64,000 bases of DNA from Alteribacter aurantiacus DSM 18675 (GCF_000429705.1 NZ_KE386941.1:434001-498000); one strand, 5' to 3'. Shown: positions 44,854 through 54,412, counted from the first letter of the stretch. Program-made: numbers and translations. Notes: a model not told the origin generated them from the sequence alone.

Positions 44854-45504
44854 GTGATGATCATCGAGCTGAATAAACGACAGCAACATATATTGGAAAT
44901 TGTAAAGGATAAAGGCCCGATTACAGGAGAACAAATTGCGGAAAAGCTTTCATTAACGAGAGCGACGTTAAGGCCAGATCTCGCCATCCTTACCATGGCA
45001 GGGTTTCTGGATGCACGCCCTCGGGTAGGCTATTTTTACACAGGTAAGACCGGTGCACAACTCCTAACAGAAAAGATCGGTAAACTGACTGTTAAGGAAT
45101 ACCAATCCATTCCGGTGGTCGTTAATGAATCAGCTTCTGTCTACGACGCTATCTGCACCATGTTCTTGGAAGACGTAGGGACGCTGTTTGTCGTTAATCG
45201 TCATTCTCATCTTGTAGGCATTCTCTCAAGAAAAGACCTCTTAAGAGCGAGTATGGGGAAACAAGAGTTAGAGACCATGCCGGTGAACATCATTATGACC
45301 AGAATGCCAAACATTACGACTTGCAAGCCGACGGATCTTTTACTGGATGTAGCCCAAATGCTAATTAATAAGCAGATCGATGGCTTACCAGTCGTGCATT
45401 TTAAAGAGGGTGATAATGAAGTCCAGATGGAAGTCGTTGGGCGAGTCACAAAAACAAGCATTACCAAAGCGTTCGTAGATATAGCAACGAATAAACTTGT
45501 TTAA
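44854..45504 (+). CDS. ccpN: Transcriptional repressor CcpN (HTH plus two CBS domains)
   Basis: Repressor of gluconeogenic genes (gapB, pckA) when glucose is present in B. subtilis. It has 216 residues: an N-terminal winged helix (LNKRQQHILEIVKD, LTRATLRPDLAILTMAGFL) and two CBS domains (about 85-140 and 150-210) that sense adenine nucleotides. GTG at 44854 or ATG at 44857 are both possible behind AAGGCGG; the GTG matches the length of the B. subtilis protein. It lies directly upstream of ppsR as in Bacillus. Confidence 0.93.
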   Translation: MMIIELNKRQQHILEIVKDKGPITGEQIAEKLSLTRATLRPDLAILTMAGFLDARPRVGYFYTGKTGAQLLTEKIGKLTVKEYQSIPVVVNESASVYDAICTMFLEDVGTLFVVNRHSHLVGILSRKDLLRASMGKQELETMPVNIIMTRMPNITTCKPTDLLLDVAQMLINKQIDGLPVVHFKEGDNEVQMEVVGRVTKTSITKAFVDIATNKLV

Positions 45505-45531
45505 CTAGGAGAAACAGGAGGTTTAAAGTGT

Positions 45532-46344
45532 ATGAGTAAACGTCCGGTTGTATTTGTAGTATCCGATTCAGTGGGGGAAACAGCGGAATTGGTAGTCAAA
45601 GCCTCAGCAAGTCAATTCAACCACGCCGGTATTGACGTACGCAGAGTTCCTTACGTTGAAGACGAGGGGACTATTGAAGAGGTTATAGTACAAGCGAAAG
45701 AGGAAAATGGAATCGTAGCGTTCACCCTTGTTATTCCTGAGCTTAGGAATTATCTGTTAAAACAAGCAAAGGCTGCCGGTGTGCCTACTCATGATATCAT
45801 TACACCTATGATGGATTTATTAGAGAAGCGAACAGGCGAAAAGCCACGACTGCAACCAGGCCTCATTCATACTCTTGATGAGGATTACTTTCGAAAAGTT
45901 GAAGCCATCGAATTTGCAGTGAAATATGATGATGGGCGTGATCCGCGAGGCGTAAAAAGAGCAGATATTGTATTAATCGGTGTATCACGAACATCCAAAA
46001 CACCATTGTCCCAGTACTTGGCCCATAAACGGCTGAAAGTGGCTAACATTCCTCTTGTGCCTGAGGTTGAGCCACCGGAAGAGCTTTTTAAATTGGATAA
46101 GAAAAAAGTGATTGGCTTAAAAATTAGTCCAGACAAGCTTAATAGCATTAGGTCTGAACGTTTAAAAAGCCTTGGATTGAAAGAAGAAGCGAACTACGCT
46201 ACGATAAAGCGTATTGAAGAAGAACTTGCTTTCTCCAATAAAGTAATGGAGCGAATTGGCTGTGAATCGATTGATGTTTCTAATAAAGCGGTTGAAGAAA
46301 CAGCAAATTTAATTTATAACATTTTCAGAAAAAACAATAGCTAA
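45532..46344 (+). CDS. ppsR: Pyruvate, phosphate dikinase/PEP synthase regulatory protein (DUF299 family)
   Basis: A bifunctional kinase and pyrophosphorylase family (B. subtilis YqfL) that switches PPDK or PEP synthase by ADP-dependent phosphorylation of a threonine. It has 270 residues, starts MSKRPVVFVVSDSVGETAE and carries a P-loop-like GVSRTSKTPLS near 149-159. B. subtilis YqfL modulates CcpN, which fits the tandem arrangement. AGGAGG precedes the ATG. Confidence 0.93.
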   Translation: MSKRPVVFVVSDSVGETAELVVKASASQFNHAGIDVRRVPYVEDEGTIEEVIVQAKEENGIVAFTLVIPELRNYLLKQAKAAGVPTHDIITPMMDLLEKRTGEKPRLQPGLIHTLDEDYFRKVEAIEFAVKYDDGRDPRGVKRADIVLIGVSRTSKTPLSQYLAHKRLKVANIPLVPEVEPPEELFKLDKKKVIGLKISPDKLNSIRSERLKSLGLKEEANYATIKRIEEELAFSNKVMERIGCESIDVSNKAVEETANLIYNIFRKNNS

Positions 46345-46349
46345 TCCTC

Positions 46350-46402
46350 ATCTTACTCACAAAGGGTGGAATGTTTTTATCCACAATCTTTGTGAGTAAG
46401 AT
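46350..46402. repeat. Long intergenic hairpin after ppsR
   Basis: Perfect 15-bp arms ATCTTACTCACAAAG and CTTTGTGAGTAAGAT, with an inner GTGGA/TCCAC pairing. It starts 5 bases after the ppsR stop and has no T run of its own. Confidence 0.7.
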
Positions 46403-46406
46403 ACGG

Positions 46407-46449
46407 GCTAGTTCAAAAGGTTTAAAGTCTTTTGAGCTAGCTTCTTTTT
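46407..46449 (+). terminator. Terminator after ppsR
   Basis: Stem GCTAGTTCAAAAG / CTTTTGAGCTAGC (one wobble), then TTCTTTTT. It stands directly behind the long hairpin. Confidence 0.85.
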
Positions 46450-46817
46450 GTGTTTTGACCAATTAAGATGAATAAAACGATATATTGATTGAATGGTTCC
46501 ATTGTTACAAGAGGCTATGACCTGTTCATTAGAGTGACCTAATGTAGAAACCTTTGAAATTACTCTAAGCTGTACCAATCACCAAATTAATCATGCAAAA
46601 AAGATTGATTAAAATGCTAGCGAAATTAGTGTTGTTACTATATAATGAAAAATTGTGATTTATTTTTTTTTGTTACACGCAAGGCATATTGGAAAAAAGA
46701 ACAAATAAAATTTATATGTCAAGACTTTTTATCGTATTTTTGGTAAAGATAGTAAGTGTGAGATGAAAAACGGCAAGAAAAGAAGGAAACGAACAGGAGA
46801 TGTAGAATACAACAACT

Positions 46818-47285
46818 ATGTCAGATAACTTTAAGACCGTCTTTATTGATGGAGATGCATGTCCGGTTCGAGACGAGGCTATTTCAATTGCCGGTCGGTT
46901 TCAATTGCCTGTTGTATTAGTTAGTTCATATGCTCACGAAACGAGCAAAGTTTTCCCGCCTCATGTTCAAAAAATCACAGTCGATCAAGAAGCCGAAGCA
47001 GCAGATATGGCGATTGTGAAAAATGTGAAAAAAGGAGACGTTGTCGTTACTCAAGACCACGGTCTAGCTGGATTACTGATTGCTAAGGGGGTTCATGTAC
47101 TAACACCAAGAGGCAAAATCGTCACAGACCTTTACATTAATACATTGCTGTCCATCCGTCATGATCAGGGAAAGCTCAGACGAGCAGGGAAGAAAACCAA
47201 AGGCCCTAAAAAAATGACAGATGCTGACCGTAACCATTTTGAAGATCAGTTTGAAAAAATTCTGTCAAACAGGCAGGAATTTTGA
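46818..47285 (+). CDS. yaiI: YaiI/YqxD family protein (DUF188)
   Basis: A 155-residue DUF188 protein. FIDGDACPVRDEA near the N-terminus, DMAIVKNVKKGDVVVTQDHGLA in the middle (key residues D, D, D) and LTPRGKI suggest a PIN-like nuclease fold, though no activity is established. The nearest purine-rich site (AGGAGATG) is about 16 bases upstream of the ATG, unusually far. It lies at the head of the dnaG-sigA operon as yqxD does in B. subtilis. Confidence 0.92.
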   Translation: MSDNFKTVFIDGDACPVRDEAISIAGRFQLPVVLVSSYAHETSKVFPPHVQKITVDQEAEAADMAIVKNVKKGDVVVTQDHGLAGLLIAKGVHVLTPRGKIVTDLYINTLLSIRHDQGKLRRAGKKTKGPKKMTDADRNHFEDQFEKILSNRQEF

Positions 47286-47350
47286 CGATTGAGGCGAATT
47301 TATAATAGCCATCCCTTATACGACACTTTCACTAAAGGGTGGTGAACGAA

Positions 47351-49180
47351 GTGGGCACACGTATACCTGATGAAAAAATAGAAGAAATTAGAAAAGCAAG
47401 CAATATCGTTGATGTGATTGGCGATTATGTTCAGCTTAAAAAACAAGGTAGAAACATGTCGGGACTCTGTCCTTTTCATGGAGAGAAAACACCGTCTTTC
47501 TCAGTATCCCCAGATAAACAGCTCTATCATTGTTTTGGATGTGGGGCAGGAGGAAACGTTTTTTCTTTCATTATGGAAATTGAAGGAGTAAATTTTGTGG
47601 AATCGGTAGATAAGCTTGCCGAACGATCCGGAATTTCACTTCCTCAAACAACAGAGCAGTCACAGGAGGACTCGCGAGAGAAAAAGCGAAATCGGTATTG
47701 GGTTGAAGTTCATAAGCTTTGTGTGAAACTGTACCAGCATGTCCTACTTCAAACTGATGAAGGCAAGGAAGCAAAACAGTACTTAGAACAACGTGGATTT
47801 GATGAAGATACAATTAAAGAATTCGAACTTGGCTTTGCTCCTGATTCGTGGGACTTCCTAACATCGTTCTTATCCAAGCGGCAGTATGATATGGATGAAA
47901 TGGTCGAAGCGGGGCTTCTCGCAAAGCGAGATTTTGACGGAAAGCCATTCGATAGGTTTCGCGGTAGAATTATGTTTCCTATATGGGATAGGCGAGGACA
48001 AGTGATCGGCTTTAGTGGTCGTGTCCTTGGTGAAGGTAACCCAAAGTACATGAACAGCCCTGAATCAGAGCTTTTTAACAAAAGTGAGATTCTCTACGCT
48101 TTTAATCGTGCTAGGCCATCTATCCGAAAGAAAAATGAAGCGATTTTGTTCGAAGGATACGCCGATGTTATTTCTGCTTTTGGAGCGGGTATAGATAATG
48201 GTATTGCCTCCATGGGAACAGCACTTACTGAACGCCAAGTAAAAATGCTCAAGCGAAACACAGAGAAAGTGGTCCTTTGTTTCGACTCGGATGATGCAGG
48301 TCAAGCTGCCACATTCAAGAATGCTGACCTTCTTGAGCAGGCAGGATTGACAGTAAGAGTTGCCAATCTCGAGGAAGGCTTAGATCCGGACGATTACATC
48401 CAAAAATATGGAGCGGATCGTTTCAATGAGGAAGTTCTTGGAGAAAGCCAGACGTTTATGGGGTTTAAATTCCGGTATTTTAGGAAAGGATTAAACCTCC
48501 AGGCTGAAGGTGACCGGATGGAATACGTGGAGAAAATGCTCGTGGAAGTGAGTAAGCTTAATCGGGCAGTCGAGCGTGACCATTATTCGAGGCAGCTAGC
48601 TGATGAGTTTTCTTTATCGCTAGACGTTCTAAAACAAGAACTTTTACACATCCATAAAACTCAAAAGCGTGGCAAAAAAGAGGAAGGCTCTTTACCTGAT
48701 TCAAAGAGTACGGAACGGAAGTTTGTGTCATTGAAATCAGGGAATAGACTACTTCCTGCATACGCAAATGCGGAACGTTATCTTCTCGCTCATATGTTAC
48801 AAGATGCGGAATTAACGTTCAGGGTACAAGAAAAACTAGGTGCATCTTTTAACATAGATGACTACCATGCTATTGCCGCCCACTTGTACAGTTATTACGG
48901 TGAAGGATATGAACCTTCATTGGCTCGGTTTATCGAGCAGTTGCCCGATGAACGTTTAAAACGAATCGTCAGTGAGCTTGCGATGATGGCAATCAAAGAA
49001 GAATTGTCTGAGCAAGAATTGAACGATTATATTAAACAAATTCTCATCTACCCTAAAAAAGTGGAAATAGAGAGAATGAAACAAGAATTAAAGTCAACAA
49101 AAGATGCTGTGAAAGCTGCGGGAATGGCCGCAGAAATTATTAAAATGGAACAACAGCTTAAAAATAGTCTGTTATCATAG
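47351..49180 (+). CDS. dnaG: DNA primase
   Basis: Makes RNA primers at the replication fork. It has 609 residues: a CHC2 zinc finger (Cys40, His43, Cys61, Cys64), the RNA polymerase core with a Toprim fold (EGYADV near 269 and DSDDAGQAA) and a C-terminal helicase-binding domain. In-frame GTGs at 47339 and 47342 overlap the AAGGGTGG site, so the GTG at 47351 (start MGTRIPDE) is preferred and matches B. subtilis. Confidence 0.97.
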   Translation: MGTRIPDEKIEEIRKASNIVDVIGDYVQLKKQGRNMSGLCPFHGEKTPSFSVSPDKQLYHCFGCGAGGNVFSFIMEIEGVNFVESVDKLAERSGISLPQTTEQSQEDSREKKRNRYWVEVHKLCVKLYQHVLLQTDEGKEAKQYLEQRGFDEDTIKEFELGFAPDSWDFLTSFLSKRQYDMDEMVEAGLLAKRDFDGKPFDRFRGRIMFPIWDRRGQVIGFSGRVLGEGNPKYMNSPESELFNKSEILYAFNRARPSIRKKNEAILFEGYADVISAFGAGIDNGIASMGTALTERQVKMLKRNTEKVVLCFDSDDAGQAATFKNADLLEQAGLTVRVANLEEGLDPDDYIQKYGADRFNEEVLGESQTFMGFKFRYFRKGLNLQAEGDRMEYVEKMLVEVSKLNRAVERDHYSRQLADEFSLSLDVLKQELLHIHKTQKRGKKEEGSLPDSKSTERKFVSLKSGNRLLPAYANAERYLLAHMLQDAELTFRVQEKLGASFNIDDYHAIAAHLYSYYGEGYEPSLARFIEQLPDERLKRIVSELAMMAIKEELSEQELNDYIKQILIYPKKVEIERMKQELKSTKDAVKAAGMAAEIIKMEQQLKNSLLS

Positions 49181-49232
49181 TTCAAACTTTTTTATAAAGA
49201 AGTTGTCGTGAACCAATGGAAGGAGGGATCGC

Positions 49233-50354
49233 ATGGCTGAGAAACCTATTCGCCCTATGGCGGAAGGCGATCTAACCATCGATCAGGTGAAGGAACAATT
49301 AGTTGAACTCGGAAAGAAGCGAGGAGTTTTAACGTATGCTGAGATTACTGAACGTCTAGCTGCGTTCGATCAAGACTCCGAACAAATGGATGAGTTTTTC
49401 GAATATCTCGGTGAGCAAGGTGTCGAGATCATGAATGATAACGAGGGAGTCAGTGTCCCGAGTATGCAACAAGTTGAAAAAGAAGATGAATTCGACTTAA
49501 ATGACTTGAGTGTGCCTCCGGGAATAAAAATAAATGACCCCGTTCGTATGTATTTGAAAGAAATCGGACGTGTACCTTTACTATCTGCTCAAGAAGAAGT
49601 CAGCCTTGCAAAACGCATTGAAAATGGAGACGAAGAAGCAAAGCGTCGTCTAGCTGAAGCGAATTTGAGGCTTGTAGTTAGTATTGCTAAGCGTTACGTA
49701 GGTAGAGGCATGTTGTTCCTTGACTTAATCCAAGAAGGGAACATGGGACTGATCAAAGCCGTTGAGAAGTTTGACTATAACAAGGGCTATAAATTTAGTA
49801 CGTATGCCACTTGGTGGATTCGTCAAGCTATCACTCGTGCAATCGCTGACCAAGCAAGAACAATCCGCATCCCGGTTCATATGGTTGAAACAATCAATAA
49901 ACTCATCCGTGTTCAACGTCAGCTTCTTCAGGACCTAGGACGAGAGCCGACGCCAGAAGAAGTATCCAAAGAGATGGACCTTACACCTGAAAAGGTAAGG
50001 GAAATTTTAAAGATTGCTCAAGAGCCTGTTTCCCTTGAAACACCGATCGGTGAAGAAGATGATTCACACCTTGGTGACTTTATTGAAGACCAAGAAGCTC
50101 TTGCGCCATCTGATGCTGCTGCTTATGAGCTTCTAAAAGAACAGCTCGAAGACGTTCTAGACACATTAACAGACCGTGAAGAGAATGTGTTGCGCCTTCG
50201 TTTCGGTCTCGATGATGGTCGTACTAGAACACTTGAAGAGGTAGGAAAAGTGTTTGGTGTAACGCGTGAGCGTATCCGTCAAATAGAAGCAAAAGCACTT
50301 CGTAAGCTTCGTCATCCTAGCAGAAGCAAACGACTAAAAGATTTTCTCGAATAG
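49233..50354 (+). CDS. sigA: RNA polymerase primary sigma factor SigA
   Basis: Housekeeping sigma factor of 373 residues. Region 1.1 is short; region 1.2 begins DPVRMYLKEIGRVPLLS. Region 2 includes RLVVSIAKRYVGRGMLFLDL and FSTYATWWIRQAI, which melts and reads the -10 element. Region 4 ends with VTRERIRQIEAKALRKLRHP, which reads the -35. It is the third gene of the macromolecular synthesis operon, followed by a terminator. Also called rpoD. Confidence 0.98.
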   Translation: MAEKPIRPMAEGDLTIDQVKEQLVELGKKRGVLTYAEITERLAAFDQDSEQMDEFFEYLGEQGVEIMNDNEGVSVPSMQQVEKEDEFDLNDLSVPPGIKINDPVRMYLKEIGRVPLLSAQEEVSLAKRIENGDEEAKRRLAEANLRLVVSIAKRYVGRGMLFLDLIQEGNMGLIKAVEKFDYNKGYKFSTYATWWIRQAITRAIADQARTIRIPVHMVETINKLIRVQRQLLQDLGREPTPEEVSKEMDLTPEKVREILKIAQEPVSLETPIGEEDDSHLGDFIEDQEALAPSDAAAYELLKEQLEDVLDTLTDREENVLRLRFGLDDGRTRTLEEVGKVFGVTRERIRQIEAKALRKLRHPSRSKRLKDFLE

Positions 50355-50364
50355 AGTTTCAACG

Positions 50365-50398
50365 CCTGATGCGATCATTTATCGTGTCAGGTTTTTTT
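50365..50398 (+). terminator. Terminator after sigA
   Basis: Stem CCTGATGCGAT / ATCGTGTCAGG with two G-U pairs and a TTTTTTT tail. Confidence 0.85.
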
Positions 50399-50471
50399 AT
50401 CTTTTCTTATTAACAAATCTAATTCGTTGCACGATATAAGTAGTAAGACAGAGTAGATCGGCGGTCGGATT

Positions 50472-51002
50472 ATGGAAGAGCGAAAAGCAATTATTAAAAA
50501 TGAGATAAAGTATTGGCAAAAAAATCGCTTATTGCCTGACGTTTACTGTACGTTTTTATTAAGACTCTACGATCGAGACGAGAGCGTACCGGAAAAACGA
50601 CGGACCAGACTAACAAGTAAATCCATGGCCATGATCTTAGCCTCTATCGTAATGACAGCGTTAACATTTCTTGTCATTTATTTTACTCAGTTTTCGACGG
50701 TAATGCAAATAGGTCTAGCAAGTCTTTTATTTCTACTTTTTAGTAGCGGTCTTGTATATAGTCTGAAAGCTAATAAGGCAACCGTGTCATATTTTGTGTG
50801 TGGTGCTGCTGTCATTCAATTTTATTGGATCACCTTGGTATTGCATACCGTCATTGAAGGGTCTCAATTTGCCCTTACGATGTCTGTTATAATCACATGT
50901 GTGGTTTGGATCTGGGCTGGTCGATGGTTCAGGCTTACCTATTTGTGGATTGCAGGTGTGTCAGGATTCGTTATGCTTTTTTTGTTTTTTAGCCTACTAT
51001 AG
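50472..51002 (+). CDS. Hypothetical membrane protein
   Basis: 176 residues. A charged N-terminal segment (MEERKAIIKNEIKYW, then LLPDVYCTFLLRLYDRDE) is followed by about six hydrophobic segments filling residues 50-176. I do not recognise the family; the N-terminal pattern of alternating charge and aromatics ahead of helices may be an interaction domain. The site before the ATG is only GGCGG. It lies between sigA and the phosphodiesterase gene, where B. subtilis has nothing I know to match. Confidence 0.7.
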   Translation: MEERKAIIKNEIKYWQKNRLLPDVYCTFLLRLYDRDESVPEKRRTRLTSKSMAMILASIVMTALTFLVIYFTQFSTVMQIGLASLLFLLFSSGLVYSLKANKATVSYFVCGAAVIQFYWITLVLHTVIEGSQFALTMSVIITCVVWIWAGRWFRLTYLWIAGVSGFVMLFLFFSLL

Positions 51003-51167
51003 TTTGTTTTTCGTATGGGATCAGTTTATTTTAACGAAACGAATCTATTCTACATTCAGCCTGAGCATTTACGAGTGTTTTCTTAGAGCTGTATGGGTGT
51101 GAATATTCGCGTTCTTTCCGAGGGGTGGTTATAATAAAGGAATAAACGCGATAAAGGAGAATCGTTC

Positions 51168-51887
51168 ATGGAAGTGATTGCTCACCGGGGGAACACGTTT
51201 TATACACCAGAAAATACAATGGCATCTTTTCTTTCAGCAGCTACTTACCCCGTCGACGGAATCGAATTGGATGTCCAATGGACAAAAGATGGTGTACCTG
51301 TCGTCTTTCATGATGAGAAAATTGACCGAACCACAAATGGAAGTGGATGGCTGAGATCCTTTACTTATAAGGAATTACGCCAGTTTGATGCGGGTAGCTG
51401 GTTTGCCGAAAGGTTTCGCGGTGAAAAAATTCCCAGTTTAGAAGAAGTCCTTGAATGGATGAAAGAGAATCACCTTACTTTACATATGGAGATTAAAAAA
51501 CCGCCAAAAAAGTTTGAAGTCCTATTGGATCCAACGCTTCATTTAATTGATGAGTATGGTTTGTCAAAGCGCACCGTTGTCTCTACATTCCATCATCCTG
51601 TACTTACGTATATGGCCCAGGAAGCAAAGGAATATTTCCAACGTGCTTTTTTAACGAAAACTCCATTGTTCAGAGGCATTCGGTACGCTAATGCCATACA
51701 AGCACACGCCATTCACATCCGTCATTCTTATCAGGCAATGCAATTCTATCCCTTATGGGCGAAAAGCGGAATACCGGTAAGGGCTTATACGATTAATCGT
51801 GAAAAAGAAGCGCTTAGGTGTAAGCGTCTAAACGTGACAAGCATTATTACAGATGATCCAAAAACAATGACCTCTTTATTTAAGTGA
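51168..51887 (+). CDS. Glycerophosphodiester phosphodiesterase family protein
   Basis: A 239-residue cytoplasmic GDPD-fold enzyme that splits glycerophosphodiesters to glycerol 3-phosphate and an alcohol. The catalytic pair and metal site appear as IAHRGN (His5), ENTMASF, GIELDVQWTKDGVPVVFHDE (key residues E, D, H, D) and LHMEIKKP. No signal peptide is present, so it resembles UgpQ or YqiK-type cytoplasmic enzymes. TATAAT at 51129-51134 may be its -10, without a good -35. AAAGGAGA precedes the ATG. Confidence 0.92.
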   Translation: MEVIAHRGNTFYTPENTMASFLSAATYPVDGIELDVQWTKDGVPVVFHDEKIDRTTNGSGWLRSFTYKELRQFDAGSWFAERFRGEKIPSLEEVLEWMKENHLTLHMEIKKPPKKFEVLLDPTLHLIDEYGLSKRTVVSTFHHPVLTYMAQEAKEYFQRAFLTKTPLFRGIRYANAIQAHAIHIRHSYQAMQFYPLWAKSGIPVRAYTINREKEALRCKRLNVTSIITDDPKTMTSLFK

Positions 51888-52117
51888 ATCAGTAAGTTGT
51901 ATTGTGTGCTCCATTCAATGAAGGGCGCCCATTTAACGTATAAAGTTCGTCGATTTGTAACAGAATCTACAAGAGAGAGACAAATATTCACCTTTCCTCT
52001 TTTCACTTATACGTTTTTAGAGTAGAATATACTATAGCTGTGTGAAGCTAAACGTCGGGGCTTTTTTTGATACACTCCCGGTTTAAGACTGACTGACATT
52101 TGAAGGAGGTACATAAC

Positions 52118-52495
52118 ATGAGAGGGAAACCCCTTTATCCGTTCCTTGTAACCGCTATTCTTGGAATCTTACTTATGGTTGTTTTATCTTTTGTAGGAAA
52201 TGTTCAACAAGACCAGATTGCCCAAGAAGCTGAGGGTGGGGAAAACGGAGAAGAAGAAGAACAAGAATTCGATGACCCAATCGAGCTTGGTGAACATGTA
52301 TACGAGCAAAACTGTCTTTCTTGTCACGGCGGAGATTTAGGCGGTGGCTCAGGCCCAGCTTTGAATGACGGCTCTTATTCAGCAGAAGACATCATCACTG
52401 CTATTGAAGAAGGCCCAGGAACAATGCCTGACGGGCTTGTAGGCGGAGAAGAAGCTGAAGCCGTTGCAGAATACATTTTAAGTGAAAACGAATAA
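52118..52495 (+). CDS. cccA: Cytochrome c-550 (membrane-anchored)
   Basis: Monoheme c-type cytochrome held by an N-terminal membrane anchor (about 8-28). It has 125 residues. An acidic linker rich in Glu precedes the heme site CLSCH (66-70), and the axial methionine is probably in GTMPDG (about 102). It acts in electron transfer outside the membrane. The ATG at 52118 has GAAGGAGG; an upstream in-frame codon at 52100 lacks one. cccA next to sigA is the B. subtilis order. Confidence 0.95.
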   Translation: MRGKPLYPFLVTAILGILLMVVLSFVGNVQQDQIAQEAEGGENGEEEEQEFDDPIELGEHVYEQNCLSCHGGDLGGGSGPALNDGSYSAEDIITAIEEGPGTMPDGLVGGEEAEAVAEYILSENE

Positions 52496-52503
52496 TAGTG
52501 AGT

Positions 52504-52534
52504 AAAAGAAGGGATGTCATGTTCCTTCTTTTTG
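52504..52534 (+). terminator. Terminator after cccA
   Basis: Stem AAAAGAAGG / CCTTCTTTT around GATGTCATGTT, with a T-rich tail. Confidence 0.75.
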
Positions 52535-52576
52535 TCTTATTTAATACATACTAAGTTAATGAAACAGGTGATGGAT

Positions 52577-53290
52577 TTGAAACCTCAAGATTTATCCGAT
52601 CGTTTAAAAGTTGTTGTGCGTTATATTCCGAAAGGTTCTCGTATTGCAGACATCGGTTCGGATCATGCAAAGCTTCCTTGTTACGCGGTCGAGAACGACA
52701 TTGTATCTTACGCAGTAGCTGGAGAAGTAAATCAAGGTCCATTGGCTTCTGCTAAAAAAAACATTCAATCTCGTGGCCTTGAACATGTGATTTCCCCGAA
52801 GCTTGGTAACGGTCTCGAAGTGTTAGAGGAAGAAGAGATTGACGTAGTGACGATCGCCGGAATGGGTGGTCCTCTTATTATGAACATTCTTGAACAAGGA
52901 AAAGCTCGCCTTGGTGGGGTTAAGCGACTTGTATTGCAACCGAACGTGGCATGTGACCATATTCGAAAATGGCTTTATGAAAACGGATGGTCCTTGGATG
53001 ATGAACAGATCTTGGAGGAAGATGGGCACATCTATGAAGTGGTATTAGCCACAAAGGAACGTCCTCCCGAGTCGGCATATACGCCTTCTCAGCTGGAAAA
53101 GGAGATGTGGCTTGGTCCATATTTAATGAAAAGAAAAGATCAGGCGTTTAATATGAAGTGGACAAAGGAAAAAGAACAATTGACCAACGTGTTAGAACAA
53201 CTTTCCAAAGGTGAACATACGCCAGCGTTAGTTGAAAAAAAGGAAAAAATAAAACGCTATCTTTCATGGTTAGAGGAGGAATTGCAATGA
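52577..53290 (+). CDS. trmK: tRNA m1A22 methyltransferase TrmK
   Basis: Methylates N1 of adenine 22 in tRNA (B. subtilis YqfN). It has 237 residues from the chosen start. SAM-binding motif ADIGSDHAKLPCYAV, then AGEVNQGPL and TIAGMGGPLIMNIL. Starts at ATG 52559, ATG 52571 and TTG 52577 are all in frame. AGGTG (52566-52570) sits best before the TTG, but the ATG at 52559 cannot be excluded. It overlaps yqfO by 4 bases (ATGA). Confidence 0.93.
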   Translation: MKPQDLSDRLKVVVRYIPKGSRIADIGSDHAKLPCYAVENDIVSYAVAGEVNQGPLASAKKNIQSRGLEHVISPKLGNGLEVLEEEEIDVVTIAGMGGPLIMNILEQGKARLGGVKRLVLQPNVACDHIRKWLYENGWSLDDEQILEEDGHIYEVVLATKERPPESAYTPSQLEKEMWLGPYLMKRKDQAFNMKWTKEKEQLTNVLEQLSKGEHTPALVEKKEKIKRYLSWLEEELQ

Positions 53291-54405
53291 AACAAACGAA
53301 TGGACAAGCCATCATCCAAGCTTTTGAAGCATTTTCCCCTAAAGGGTATGCAGTAGAAGGAGATAAAGTTGGTTTGCAGATCGGGACCTTGAACAAGAAT
53401 GTAAACAAGGTCATGGTCGCATTAGACGTAATCGAACCGGTAGTAGATGAGGCAATTGAGCAGGGTGTGGATTTGATTATTGCTCACCACCCGATTATCT
53501 TTAAGCCTATTAAAGCTCTTAGAACGGATCAAGTGTATGGGCGAACCGTAGAAAAATTGATTAAGCATGACATAGCCGTATATGCAGCTCATACTAACTT
53601 AGATGTAGCTCCAGGTGGCGTGAACGATTTAATGGCCAAAGCTCTGGGGCTTGAGGAAACGGAAGTTCTTGTAGAGACTTATGAAGATCCATTAAAGAAG
53701 GTAGCCGTTTTCGTGCCTGAAGATTCCGCGGAGCGCGTAAGGGAAGCGATGGGGCAAGCAGGTGCCGGCCATTTGGGGAACTACAGTCATTGCTCTTTCA
53801 ACACGAGCGGGACTGGCATGTTCAAACCTGGGGAAGGAACCGATCCATTCATTGGGGAGCAAGGGAAAATGGAACAAGTGAACGAACTGAAAATAGAGTC
53901 GGTCTTCCCTGCATCAATTGAAAAAAGAGTGGTAAGAGCAATGGTAAACGCTCACCCTTATGAAGAGGTAGCATATGATCTTTATGACATGGCAGTCCCA
54001 GGTGAAAAGCTTGGCCTTGGTCGTATCGGTGGCTTGAAAAGTGACATGACTTTGGCAGAATTCGGTGAACACGTTAAACAAGCGTTTGATGTTTCAGGCG
54101 CCAGAGTTGTAGGGGACATGACGCGAAAAGTGAGTAGAGTTGCTGTGCTTGGTGGAGACGGGAACAAATATGTAAACCAAGCTTTATTTAAAGGTGCCGA
54201 TGTCTTTGTGACAGGGGATTTGTATTATCATGTTGCTCATGATGCCATGATGGAGGGCCTAATGATGGTTGACCCGGGTCATAACGTGGAGAAAGTGATG
54301 AAGGAGGGCGTTGCAAGCTTTCTGTCGTCCTTCATGAAAGAAAAGAAGTACGATACAAAAATTGTGGTGTCAAAGGTGAACACAGACCCTTTCCAGTTTA
54401 TTTAA
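53287..54405 (+). CDS. yqfO: Nif3-like dinuclear metal centre protein (YqfO)
   Basis: A 372-residue GTP cyclohydrolase I type 2/NIF3 family protein. Metal-site motifs include IIAHHPIIFKP and AHTNLDVAPGGVND near the N-terminus and TGDLYYH and DPGHNVEK near the C-terminus. A PII-like insert (about 130-230) is typical of the long Gram-positive form. Its function is unresolved. GAGGAGG supports the ATG at 53287, coupled to trmK. Confidence 0.94.
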   Translation: MKQTNGQAIIQAFEAFSPKGYAVEGDKVGLQIGTLNKNVNKVMVALDVIEPVVDEAIEQGVDLIIAHHPIIFKPIKALRTDQVYGRTVEKLIKHDIAVYAAHTNLDVAPGGVNDLMAKALGLEETEVLVETYEDPLKKVAVFVPEDSAERVREAMGQAGAGHLGNYSHCSFNTSGTGMFKPGEGTDPFIGEQGKMEQVNELKIESVFPASIEKRVVRAMVNAHPYEEVAYDLYDMAVPGEKLGLGRIGGLKSDMTLAEFGEHVKQAFDVSGARVVGDMTRKVSRVAVLGGDGNKYVNQALFKGADVFVTGDLYYHVAHDAMMEGLMMVDPGHNVEKVMKEGVASFLSSFMKEKKYDTKIVVSKVNTDPFQFI

Positions 54406-54412
54406 TTGAACC

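Larger units (their letters stand above)
46345..46817. other. Intergenic region between ppsR and yaiI
   Basis: 473 bases. It begins with two adjacent hairpins (46350-46402 and 46407-46449). The remainder is AT-rich with no gene or repeat that I recognise. TTGGAA-N17-TTATAT near 46690-46718 is a weak promoter candidate for the yaiI-dnaG-sigA operon. Confidence 0.6.
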
